A stretch of DNA of 33,368 nt from Syntrophus sp964555065 (GTDB lineage: Bacteria; Desulfobacterota; Syntrophia; Syntrophales; Syntrophaceae), in contig CAZKRB010000031.1 of the NCBI GenBank assembly GCA_964555065.1, positions 1-33,368 of the forward strand. The letters run 5' to 3'. Under the pieces are notes generated by a model. The model had not been told where the DNA came from. It made no database searches and saw only the letters and a program-made list of their open reading frames with translations. Shown here one piece after another: positions 1-7,166 of this stretch. Both the position numbers and the translations under genes were made by a program. Every line of letters begins with the position of its first letter. Within the stretch, counting starts at the first letter, position 1.

Positions 1-222
1 AAAGCCGTATCCCCAGTGCATGTCCGGCATGGCCAGGGAATACTTTACGATGCCGGGAAGATGGGCGACGTTCATGACCTGCCTGGGGCTTTCGTCTTCG
101 CCCATTTCCCTCAGCATCGCCTCGCTGGTGTAGATGATTCCGGGAACGCGCATCCCGCCGGTTTTCGGGATCATCCAGCGGCAGGCATCAAGCTTGTCCA
201 GGGTCACGCTGACTTTAGACAT
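1..222 (-). CDS. rtcB: RtcB RNA-splicing ligase, N-terminal 74 residues (cut by window edge)
   Basis: Only the first 74 codons are present; the gene runs off the left edge. The translation carries the family's N-terminal block: MRVPGIIYTSE at about residues 24-34, then NVAHLPGIVKYSLAMPDMHW near the end, which is the conserved segment before the metal-binding core. RtcB is the GTP- and Mn-dependent ligase that joins RNA 2',3'-cyclic phosphate (or 3'-phosphate) ends to 5'-OH ends in tRNA splicing or RNA repair. The ATG at 222-220 overlaps the last codons of the archease gene by 8 nt, so the two are probably translationally coupled. Archease is the known activator of RtcB, which strongly supports both calls. 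The catalytic His/Cys residues lie outside the window and cannot be checked. Confidence 0.93.
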   Translation of the reverse strand, partial: MSKVSVTLDKLDACRWMIPKTGGMRVPGIIYTSEAMLREMGEDESPRQVMNVAHLPGIVKYSLAMPDMHWGYGF

Positions 223-634
223 CGAAGATCACCCGTCCTTTCCACCCGTCCGGGGTGCGGATGACTTCCGCCTGGTGGTAGGTCACCGCCTTGATTTCCA
301 TGATGAGCTCATGGCGGCGGGAATTGTAGGGTTCACCGCAAAGGGTTGCCTCCAGCGAGGTGTCGGTGAGTTTTTTGATGGCGGCCCTTTTCATGAGGAG
401 GCTCTCCCCGCCCCAGAGGTAGAGCGCTTCCCGGAGGAAGTTGACCCAGAGATCGGCCAGATCGGCTCCCTCCACGGCCAGCTCGCGGCGGATCGTCGTC
501 TCCACCGTCTCCGGATCCACCATCAGCTCGCAGATCGCCTCTGCCGCCCGGGAAAACAGCTCCTCCAGTGAGGAACCTTCCACTTCAATGCCGAGATCGG
601 CCGTGTGGTCCAACAGGCGCCAGGATGTGCTCAC
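215..634 (-). CDS. Archease, RtcB-activating protein
   Basis: A 139-aa protein, the usual archease length, beginning WRLLDHTADLGIEVEG, the family's N-terminal signature with the metal-binding Asp of DHTAD. The end, GWKGRVIFDV, has the usual hydrophobic finish with the terminal Asp. Archease speeds guanylylation of RtcB and lets it turn over. The start is GTG (634-632), only 2 nt after the gyrA stop codon, and the stop overlaps the rtcB start. gyrA, archease and rtcB therefore look like one transcript, with RNA repair genes attached to the tail of a topoisomerase gene. I see no strong separate promoter. An upstream alternative start would lie inside gyrA, so GTG is the natural choice. Confidence 0.93.
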   Translation of the reverse strand: MSTSWRLLDHTADLGIEVEGSSLEELFSRAAEAICELMVDPETVETTIRRELAVEGADLADLWVNFLREALYLWGGESLLMKRAAIKKLTDTSLEATLCGEPYNSRRHELIMEIKAVTYHQAEVIRTPDGWKGRVIFDV

Positions 635-636
635 CC

Positions 637-3141
637 TTATTCGTCCGCTTCGGAATAAGAGCTGTCCGCGGGTTCTCCCTCTTCCGGGAGATTATCCTCA
701 TCCTCACGGACTTCCTCCCGCTCCGCACTGGTCATTCCCACGAGATATTCCTCCGCGTCGAGTTCGATGAGCTTGACGCCCTGGGTGGTCCGGTGAATGA
801 GCGGCACGCCTTCAATCTTCATCCGGATGATCTTGCCGCTGTTGCTCATCAGCAGCAGGTCTTCCTCGCCGGTGACCTGGAGAACGCCGGCAACCAGTCC
901 TCCCTTGGGCACGACGCGCAAATTGATCGTTCCTTTGCCGCCCCGGCTCTGGAGGCGGTATTCCGAGACCGCGGTCCGCTTGCCGAAGCCCTTTTCAGAA
1001 ACGGTGACAATGGCATTGCCCTCTCTCGGGATATCCATGCCGATGACCACGTCGTCGTTATCCATGGAGATGCCGCGCACGCCCCGGGCCGTTCTTCCCA
1101 TGGTGCGGATGTCGTCCTCGCTGAAGCGGATGGCCTTGCCCTGCCGGGTGGCCAGAAAAACATCCTGACCGCCGCTGGTGAGCTTCACATCGACCAGCTC
1201 GTCGCCCCCGTCGATGGACAGGGCGATAATCCCTCCCGACCGGGGATTTGAATAGGCGGATAAATCGGTTTTTTTGACGACGCCCGCCCGGGTGGCCATG
1301 ATCACCGCCTGCCCCTCTTCGAAAGATCTTACGGGAAGGACCGCCGCCACCCGCTCCTCCGGCCCGAGATTGATCAGGTTGATGATGGGCTTTCCTTTGG
1401 CCATTCTTCCCGCCTGGGGAATCTGGTAGACTTTCAGCCAGTAGAGCCGGCCGGCGTTGGTGAAAATCAGGACATAATCATGGGTGGAGGCGATGAAGAG
1501 CTTCTCCACCACATCCTCTTCCTTGGTCATCATCCCGACCTTTCCGCGTCCGCCCCGGCGCTGCGTCCGGTAGAGGCTGGAGGGATTCCGCTTGATGTAC
1601 CCGCCCTGGGAGTAGGTGACCACCATCTCCTCCTCGGCGATCATGTCCTCAATATTGATGTCCTCCGAGCTGGCCACGATTTCCGTCCGCCGTTCGTCGC
1701 CGTACCGCGCGACAATCTCTTCCATTTCGGCGACGATCACTTCCAGCACCTTCCGGGGATCATCCAGGATGCCCTGCAGCCGTTCGATCTCCTTGAGCAG
1801 GGCGTCAAACTCTTCCTTGATCTTGCTCTGTTCCAGGCCGGTGAGGCGCTGCAGCCTCATGTCCAGGATCGCCCGGGCCTGGATGTCCGTCAGCGCGAAC
1901 CGACTGCACAGAGAGGCGGCTGCCTCCTGGGGGCTCTTGGAGGCCTTGATGACGGCCACCACTTCATCGATGTTGTTGAGGGCGATGATGAGGCCTTCCA
2001 GGATATGGGCCCGTTCGCGCGCCCTGTTGACCTCGAAGGTGGTGCGCCGGACAATGACAACCTTGCGGAATGCAATGAAACTGTTCAGGATTTCCATGAG
2101 AGTGAACACATGGGGCTGGCCGTTGGCGATGGCCAGCATGATAATCCCGAAAGTCGACTCCATCTGGGTGTGCTTGTAGAGCTGATTGAGGATCACACTG
2201 GAGTTCTCGTCGCGCTTCAGGTCGATGACGACCCGGATGCCTTCGCGGTCCGACTCGTCGCGGAGATCGGAGATGCCCGATATTCTCTTGTCCTTCACCA
2301 GCTCGGAGATCTTTTCGATCAGGGCCGCCTTGTTGACCTGATAGGGAATCTCGGTCACCACGATGCTTTCCCGGTCGTTCCGCTCGTTCTTCTCGATGAT
2401 CACCTTGGCCCGCAGGCGGATAATGCCCCGCCCCGTGCGGTAGGCGGAGAGGATCCCCTCCCGGCCGTTGATGAAGCCGGCCGTGGGAAAATCCGGCCCG
2501 GGAATGTAGGTCATCAGCTCTTCCAGGGTCATCTCCGGATTCCGGATGAGGGCGATGGTCCCGTTGAGAACTTCCGTGAGGTTGTGCGGCGGAATGTTCG
2601 TCGCCACGCCGACGGCGATTCCCGCCGTCCCGTTGAGCAAGAGCGTCGGAATCCGCGAGGGAAGCACGGACGGCTCCGTCAGGGATTCGTCGTAGTTCGG
2701 AACAAAGTCCACCGTGTCCTTTTCCAGGTCTGCCAGGATCTCCTCGGTGATCCGGTCCATGCGGACTTCCGTGTAACGCATGGCTGCGGGGGGGTCAGCG
2801 TCGATGGAGCCGAAATTTCCCTGCCCGTCGACGAGGGGATAGCGCATGGAAAAATCCTGGGCCAACCGGACGATGGTGTCGTAGGCGGCCTGGTCGCCGT
2901 GGGGGTGGTACTTGCCGATAATATCGCCGACGATGCGGGCGGATTTCTTATAGGGCTTGTTCCACCGGTTTCCCATTTCGCTCATGGCGAACAGAACGCG
3001 CCGGTGAACCGGTTTCAGCCCATCGCGCACATCGGGAATGGCCCGGCCGATGATGACGCTCATGGCATAGTCCATATAGGACTTTTTCATTTCATCTTCT
3101 ATATTTACAAAGATATTTCTTTGTGTCAGCGGTGAATCCAT
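637..3141 (-). CDS. gyrA: DNA gyrase subunit A
   Basis: 834 aa, slightly shorter than E. coli GyrA (875). It is the DNA breakage-reunion subunit of gyrase, an A2B2 enzyme that introduces negative supercoils with GyrB. Visible landmarks: the N-terminal GRAIPDVRDGLKPVHRR block (about 32-48), the quinolone-determining stretch YHPHGDQAAYD (78-88), the catalytic tyrosine Y123 in AAMRYTEVRM, and the GyrA box QRRGGRG (527-533), which opens the C-terminal DNA-wrapping beta-pinwheel and distinguishes GyrA from ParC. The tail is strongly acidic (from about residue 806), as in many GyrA proteins. At the position equivalent to E. coli Ser83 there is Gln84, which is unusual. The ATG has a modest GAGG ribosome site about 10 nt upstream. 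The gene is separated from gyrB by 146 nt and followed after 2 nt by archease. Confidence 0.98.
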   Translation of the reverse strand: MDSPLTQRNIFVNIEDEMKKSYMDYAMSVIIGRAIPDVRDGLKPVHRRVLFAMSEMGNRWNKPYKKSARIVGDIIGKYHPHGDQAAYDTIVRLAQDFSMRYPLVDGQGNFGSIDADPPAAMRYTEVRMDRITEEILADLEKDTVDFVPNYDESLTEPSVLPSRIPTLLLNGTAGIAVGVATNIPPHNLTEVLNGTIALIRNPEMTLEELMTYIPGPDFPTAGFINGREGILSAYRTGRGIIRLRAKVIIEKNERNDRESIVVTEIPYQVNKAALIEKISELVKDKRISGISDLRDESDREGIRVVIDLKRDENSSVILNQLYKHTQMESTFGIIMLAIANGQPHVFTLMEILNSFIAFRKVVIVRRTTFEVNRARERAHILEGLIIALNNIDEVVAVIKASKSPQEAAASLCSRFALTDIQARAILDMRLQRLTGLEQSKIKEEFDALLKEIERLQGILDDPRKVLEVIVAEMEEIVARYGDERRTEIVASSEDINIEDMIAEEEMVVTYSQGGYIKRNPSSLYRTQRRGGRGKVGMMTKEEDVVEKLFIASTHDYVLIFTNAGRLYWLKVYQIPQAGRMAKGKPIINLINLGPEERVAAVLPVRSFEEGQAVIMATRAGVVKKTDLSAYSNPRSGGIIALSIDGGDELVDVKLTSGGQDVFLATRQGKAIRFSEDDIRTMGRTARGVRGISMDNDDVVIGMDIPREGNAIVTVSEKGFGKRTAVSEYRLQSRGGKGTINLRVVPKGGLVAGVLQVTGEEDLLLMSNSGKIIRMKIEGVPLIHRTTQGVKLIELDAEEYLVGMTSAEREEVREDEDNLPEEGEPADSSYSEADE

Positions 3142-3287
3142 TCTTTTTCTTCCTCTTTCTCGTTAGCGACCCACGCCCCTTCGGGCGCTTTGAAGTAGAG
3201 TAACTTTTTCGAACTTACTCAGAAGACACCCAGATTGGACACCTGCAGGCACAGGATGAGCCCAACCAGGAAAGGGATGCTTTCTCT
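3142..3287 (-). other. gyrB-gyrA spacer with small hairpins and a copy of the gyrB tail
   Basis: 146 nt without a gene. It holds two short inverted repeats: a 5-bp CGCCC/GGGCG stem at about 3171-3184 with a 4-nt loop, and GAGTAA/TTACTC around 3198-3221. Neither is followed by a convincing U-run on the gyrB-sense strand. It also contains a 25-nt stretch (3224-3248) resembling the end of gyrB; see the repeat entry. There is no clear sigma-70 promoter, so gyrA may be read through from gyrB. Confidence 0.5.
3224..3248 (-). repeat. Diverged copy of the gyrB 3' end, 66 nt downstream of the original
   Basis: On the minus strand this stretch matches the last codons of gyrB (3290-3314) at 20 of 25 positions, including an exact 9-mer GTGTCCAAT. 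Read in phase it would give LQVSNLGVF, against LYVSNLDV at the true C-terminus, and it then meets its own stop codon. It looks like a partial tandem duplication left after the stop codon was established, or a chance or structural similarity. The gyrB reading frame itself is intact. Confidence 0.4.
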
Positions 3288-5690
3288 CTATACATCCAAA
3301 TTGGACACATACAGGGCGTTCTCGTAGATGAATTCGCGGCGGGGTTCGACCTGGTCGCCCATCAGCGTGGTGAAAATCTCATCGGCCTGCACGGCGTCAT
3401 CCACCCGGACCTGCAGGAGCGTCCGCTTCTCCGGATTCATCGTGGTTTCCCAGAGCTGTTCCGGGTTCATTTCGCCCAGACCTTTATAGCGCTGGACGGA
3501 GAGCCCCTTCTTGCCCATGGAGGTCACGAACTGCACCAGGGAGGACATGTCGGCGATTTCCTGGCGTTCCGTTCCGTCGCCGTCGATGGCCACCACGGCA
3601 TAGGGCGCTTTGGCGGTTTTGGAAATCTCTCCCAGAAGCGCCTTGACTTCCGAGAACTTCGGGGCCCGGTAGATGGATTTTCCAAAGGTGATCCGCTGCT
3701 CCTTCCCGTTTTTCTGCAGCGATAAGAAAAGCCGGTATCCGCCGTGCTCCTCGTCGGCTTCCACGCCCCACTCTCCGACCTCTTCTCCGATTTCCGCCGC
3801 GATCCAGCCGGCCACGCTTCCCAGGAGGGCCTCGTCCTCGAAATCCTGCACGGCAAAAGAAGGCCGCTCCGCGAGCAGGCGGATCACCTGGCGGTCGCAA
3901 TCCTCCTTTTCGAACTTCTCCAGGATGGTCTCGATCCGCATCATCTTTTTGATCAGGTTGAGCAGCGCATTGCCGGTGACGGCCTCTTCGTTGCCGTTGA
4001 ACAGCTTGATCCGCTTGACCCCGTTCTGGAGGATGAAGTTGTTCATTTCGTCCTCGTTATGGATGTACACCTCGTTTTTCTTCTCCGTGATCTTGAAGAG
4101 CGGCGGCTGGGCGATATAGAGATAGCCCTTTTCCACGAGCTCCCGCATCTGCCGGAAAAAGAAGGTCAGAAGGAGGGTGCGGATATGCGAACCGTCCACG
4201 TCGGCATCGGTCATGATGATGACCTTGTGGTAACGGATCCGGCTGACGTCGTAATCCTCCTCGCCGATCCCCGTTCCCAACGCCGTAATCATGGTCTTGA
4301 TTTCTTCGTTCTGCAGCATCTTGTCGAAGCGGGCCTTTTCCACATTGAGCACCTTTCCCCGCAGGGGCAGAATGGCCTGATTGCGCCGATCGCGCCCCTG
4401 CTTGGCAGAGCCGCCGGCCGAATCCCCCTCGACCAGGTAAAGCTCGCTTCGGGCCGGGTCCCGCTCCTGGCAGTCCGCCAGCTTACCGGGAAGGGAGCCC
4501 ACTTCCAGGGCGCTTTTCCGGCGCGTCAGTTCCCGTGCCCGCCGGGCTGCTTCCCTGGCGCGGGAGGCATCAAGGCACTTGTTCAGCAGCTGCTTGGCGA
4601 CGGTAGGATTTTCCTCCAGGTAGGCGCCGATTTTTTCGTAGACGATGCCTTCGACCAGCCCCCGCACCTCGCTGTTGCCGAGTTTGGTCTTGGTCTGGCC
4701 CTCGAACTGTGGGTTCTGAACCTTGACGCTGATCACGCAGGAGAGGCCTTCCCTCAGGTCTTCCCCGCGCAGCCCCTCCTTTCCCTTCAGTAGGCCGTTG
4801 TTGACCGCGTAGTTGTTGAAAACCCGGGTCAGGGCCGCCCGGAAGCCGCTCAGATGCGTTCCGCCTTCCGTGGTGTTGATGCTGTTGGCGAAGGAAAAGA
4901 TGTTTTCCGTATAGGTGTCGTTGTACTGCAGCGCCACTTCTACCGTGCAGTCTTCCCGCGCCCCGCTGACGTAAATGGGGGTGTTGTGCAGGAGCTTCTT
5001 GTTGCGGTTGATATACTCCACAAAGGAAACGATGCCGCCTTCATAGAAAAATTCGCTTTTCCGGTCGTCACGGTCGTCGATCAGGTTGATGTGGATGCCG
5101 GAGTTCAGGAAGGCCAGTTCCCGCAGGCGGTTGGCCAGAATGTCGAAATTGAACTCCATCTCTTCGAAAATCTCGCTGTCGGGCTTGAAATAGATCTTGG
5201 TGCCCCGGCCCGCGGTCTGGCCGGTGACGGCCAGGGGGACGGTGGGTACGCCGCGGATGTAGGACTGGGTGTACACCTTCCCGTCCCGACGTACGTTGAG
5301 CTCCAGGGAACTGGACAGGGCGTTGACCACCGAAACGCCGACGCCGTGCAGCCCGCCGGAAATCTTGTAGCTGTCGTTGTTGAATTTTCCGCCGGCGTGC
5401 AGCTTGGTCAGCACCACTTCGGCGGCTGAGACGCCCGACTCGTGCATATCCACGGGAATCCCCCGGCCGTTGTCCTCAACCATGATGCTGTTGTCGACGC
5501 GGATCTTGACGGTAATCTGGTCGCAGTATCCAGCCGCTGCTTCATCGATGCTGTTGTCCACCACTTCATAAACGAGGTGGTGCAAGCCTTCCTTGCCGAT
5601 ACTGCCGATGTACATGGCCGGTCTTTTTCTGACGGCCTCCAGGCCTTCCAGGATTTTGATGCTGTCAGCGGAATAATTGTTTTCTGTCAT
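3288..5690 (-). CDS. gyrB: DNA gyrase subunit B
   Basis: 800 aa, matching the long Gram-negative form (E. coli 804). It is the ATPase subunit of gyrase. The GHKL ATP site is clear: E42, N46 and the SIDEAAAGY block at 47-55, DNGRGIP, and GGLHGVGVSVVNALS. The TOPRIM metal site is seen as EGDSAGGSAKQGRD starting at E421 and MTDADVDGSH starting at M493 (D495, D497 and D499). After PLFK there is the roughly 170-aa insertion typical of Gram-negative GyrB, then QRYKGLGEMNPEQLWETTM near the C-terminus. The ATG at 5690 follows an AGAGG motif only a few nt upstream. It lies downstream of dnaN in the same direction but behind a terminator, so it likely has its own promoter in 5691-5800. No recF lies before it. 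Confidence 0.98.
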   Translation of the reverse strand: MTENNYSADSIKILEGLEAVRKRPAMYIGSIGKEGLHHLVYEVVDNSIDEAAAGYCDQITVKIRVDNSIMVEDNGRGIPVDMHESGVSAAEVVLTKLHAGGKFNNDSYKISGGLHGVGVSVVNALSSSLELNVRRDGKVYTQSYIRGVPTVPLAVTGQTAGRGTKIYFKPDSEIFEEMEFNFDILANRLRELAFLNSGIHINLIDDRDDRKSEFFYEGGIVSFVEYINRNKKLLHNTPIYVSGAREDCTVEVALQYNDTYTENIFSFANSINTTEGGTHLSGFRAALTRVFNNYAVNNGLLKGKEGLRGEDLREGLSCVISVKVQNPQFEGQTKTKLGNSEVRGLVEGIVYEKIGAYLEENPTVAKQLLNKCLDASRAREAARRARELTRRKSALEVGSLPGKLADCQERDPARSELYLVEGDSAGGSAKQGRDRRNQAILPLRGKVLNVEKARFDKMLQNEEIKTMITALGTGIGEEDYDVSRIRYHKVIIMTDADVDGSHIRTLLLTFFFRQMRELVEKGYLYIAQPPLFKITEKKNEVYIHNEDEMNNFILQNGVKRIKLFNGNEEAVTGNALLNLIKKMMRIETILEKFEKEDCDRQVIRLLAERPSFAVQDFEDEALLGSVAGWIAAEIGEEVGEWGVEADEEHGGYRLFLSLQKNGKEQRITFGKSIYRAPKFSEVKALLGEISKTAKAPYAVVAIDGDGTERQEIADMSSLVQFVTSMGKKGLSVQRYKGLGEMNPEQLWETTMNPEKRTLLQVRVDDAVQADEIFTTLMGDQVEPRREFIYENALYVSNLDV

Positions 5691-5807
5691 AACCTCTCTT
5701 CTCTCTTCTCGACTGCTCTCTTTTTCTCTTCAGACAGGTTGTTTAAAATTTCAGGCCGGTTTCAGAGAATTCTCCCTTTCCGTGGGGATCCTGAAAAATT
5801 TATCTGA

Positions 5808-5834
5808 AAAACAATCCAGGGGATGGATTGTTTT
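5808..5834 (-). terminator. Rho-independent terminator after dnaN
   Basis: A perfect 11-bp inverted repeat (AAAACAATCCA and TGGATTGTTTT) with a 5-nt GGGGA loop lies 46 nt beyond the dnaN stop. On the minus strand the stem ends in a run of T, the classic intrinsic terminator layout. The A/T arms would also allow weak function in the other direction. It separates dnaN from gyrB, so gyrB should be transcribed separately. Confidence 0.75.
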
Positions 5835-5879
5835 CATCCTTCCCTTTGCCCGCGCTGCGCATGAGGGTTCGTTTGGTTC

Positions 5880-6998
5880 CTAGAACTTCAGGGGCATGAC
5901 CACGCAGAGCGCCTGATCATTGTGCACCGGCATGATCCGGCAGGGCTTCATGAAGGCGCCGATATCGAACAGCACTTCCTCTTCCCGGATGACGTCGACG
6001 GCGTCGATGAGGTAATCCACATTGAATCCGACCTGGACCTCCTCCCCGGAGTACGGGATCTCCAGTTCATCATTGGCCTCTCCCACATCGGGATTCGTTG
6101 AATTCATGACCATCCGGTTCTGGCTCAGGGAGAGAACGACGCCGTTATACTCTACCGTCGAAATGACCTTCATCCGCCGGAGAGCATGGAGCAGGAGATC
6201 CCGGTTGAAAATCACCCGGATTCCCTGCTCGCTGGGGATGACCCGCCGGTAATCGGGATAGAGCTCATCGATCAGACTCACCTTCAGGAGGGTATCGGCG
6301 GTTTTCAGGACAAACATCCCCCGGTCCGCGCCGATGAGGATCTCTCCCGCCTCGGCATCGATGAGCTTCCGGATCTCGGAAATTCCCTTGCGCGGCAAGA
6401 TAATCCCCCGTTCGAGCGAAAAGGGGTTCGCCCCTTCAAGAATCCCGTAACCCAGGGCCAGGCGATGTCCATCCGTCGCGACCATCCGCAGCAGGGCCCC
6501 CTTTTCCGCCTGCTCCGTCTCCAGAAGGGCGCCGGTGAGATTTTTCCGCGTTTCATCATTGGAAATGGCAAAGGAGGTTGTGGCAATCAGTTCCTTCAAC
6601 AGGGACGCCGGTACGGAGGATAAAGGCACATTTTCATCGTAGACCACGGCGGGAAATTCCTCGGCGGAAATGCCGGAAATCCGGTAGACGGCCTTCTGAG
6701 AGGTCAGGGTAATCTGATTGGAATCATCGCAGGCAAAGTGAACACTTTCCCCCTGGGTTTCCCGGATCATCTCGAAAAGCCTTTTGGCGGACAGGGTGAT
6801 TTCTCCGCCCGTGACGATCTGCGCCCCGTAGTCGGCCACCAGTCCAAGTTCCCGATCGGTGGCGACAATCTTTACCCGGCTGTCCTCCGTCTTGATCAAC
6901 AGGTTTCCCAGAATGGGCATGGTGCTTTTTTTATCCACAATTCCCAGGGTTTTCTGAACGCCTTCCAGGAACACCTGCCTTGAAATCTCAAATTCCAT
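5880..6998 (-). CDS. dnaN: DNA polymerase III beta subunit (sliding clamp)
   Basis: 372 aa, the normal beta-clamp length. The dimeric ring encircles DNA and tethers polymerase III, and it also docks other replication and repair proteins. Family marks are the N-terminal FLEGVQKTLGIVDKKSTMPILGN-like block (shortened here: GIVDKK, then MPILGNLL), TDRELGLVADY, MVATDGHRLALGYG in the middle domain, and the C-terminal CVVMPLKF that ends nearly all clamps. The start ATG at 6998 has GG-rich sequence (GGGGAAAGG) just upstream. A perfect DnaA-box consensus lies within its 5' coding region. It follows dnaA after a 168-nt AT-rich gap with a likely promoter, and a terminator follows it. Confidence 0.97.
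   Translation of the reverse strand: MEFEISRQVFLEGVQKTLGIVDKKSTMPILGNLLIKTEDSRVKIVATDRELGLVADYGAQIVTGGEITLSAKRLFEMIRETQGESVHFACDDSNQITLTSQKAVYRISGISAEEFPAVVYDENVPLSSVPASLLKELIATTSFAISNDETRKNLTGALLETEQAEKGALLRMVATDGHRLALGYGILEGANPFSLERGIILPRKGISEIRKLIDAEAGEILIGADRGMFVLKTADTLLKVSLIDELYPDYRRVIPSEQGIRVIFNRDLLLHALRRMKVISTVEYNGVVLSLSQNRMVMNSTNPDVGEANDELEIPYSGEEVQVGFNVDYLIDAVDVIREEEVLFDIGAFMKPCRIMPVHNDQALCVVMPLKF
6931..6939 (+). promoter_or_regulatory. Consensus DnaA box inside the dnaN 5' end
   Basis: Exact TTATCCACA, the consensus DnaA-binding 9-mer. It falls in the codons for VDKK of dnaN, a conserved protein stretch, so it could be a coding coincidence. Its closeness to dnaA and to the other boxes makes it worth listing. 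Confidence 0.4.
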
Positions 6999-7104
6999 GA
7001 CCTTTCCCCATCCTTTACTTGTATTCTGTTTTTTATTTTTTTGTTTATTTATTTAAAGTCAGTAGGAGTAATAAGAGCTGTTGACTTCTGTTTATAATCA
7101 TAAA

Positions 7105-7133
7105 ATTATTTAAATTACAAGGCGTTATATCAA
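7105..7133 (-). promoter_or_regulatory. Possible sigma-70 promoter for dnaN
   Basis: On the minus strand TTGATA (7133-7128; 5/6 to the -35 consensus) is followed after exactly 17 nt by AATAAT (7110-7105; 5/6 to the -10 consensus). It lies about 107 nt before the dnaN ATG and would give a leader of roughly 100 nt. The surrounding sequence is very AT-rich, so chance matches are likely. Confidence 0.35.
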
Positions 7134-7141
7134 AAATAAGC

Positions 7142-7150
7142 TGTTGATAA
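7142..7150 (-). promoter_or_regulatory. DnaA-box-like 9-mer (TTATCAACA on the minus strand)
   Basis: TGTTGATAA reads TTATCAACA on the minus strand, one base from the TTATCCACA consensus and identical to both half-sites of the palindrome upstream of dnaA. It sits 17 nt beyond the dnaA stop codon, next to the AT-rich stretch. Confidence 0.5.
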
Positions 7151-7166
7151 GTCCCTTGTTTGATTG

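Larger units (their letters stand above)
7019..7166. other. AT-rich dnaA-dnaN intergenic region, possible unwinding element
   Basis: The 168-nt gap between dnaA and dnaN has long A/T runs in an otherwise GC-rich neighbourhood (about 7025-7060 is nearly pure T/A, and 7095-7120 is again A/T). With a DnaA-box-like 9-mer at 7142-7150 it has the look of a DNA unwinding element or part of oriC, as in bacteria whose origin lies between dnaA and dnaN. Only one box is evident here, so the assignment is tentative. Confidence 0.4.

Noticed and set aside
1480..3135. A 551-codon plus-strand frame opposite gyrA
   Set aside because: Mirror frame of the gyrA codons; His/Asp/Gly-rich product without any domain.
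7075..7100. TTGACT followed by TATAAT on the plus strand in the dnaA-dnaN gap
   Set aside because: The spacer is only 6 nt, far too short for a sigma-70 promoter, and no plus-strand gene follows.
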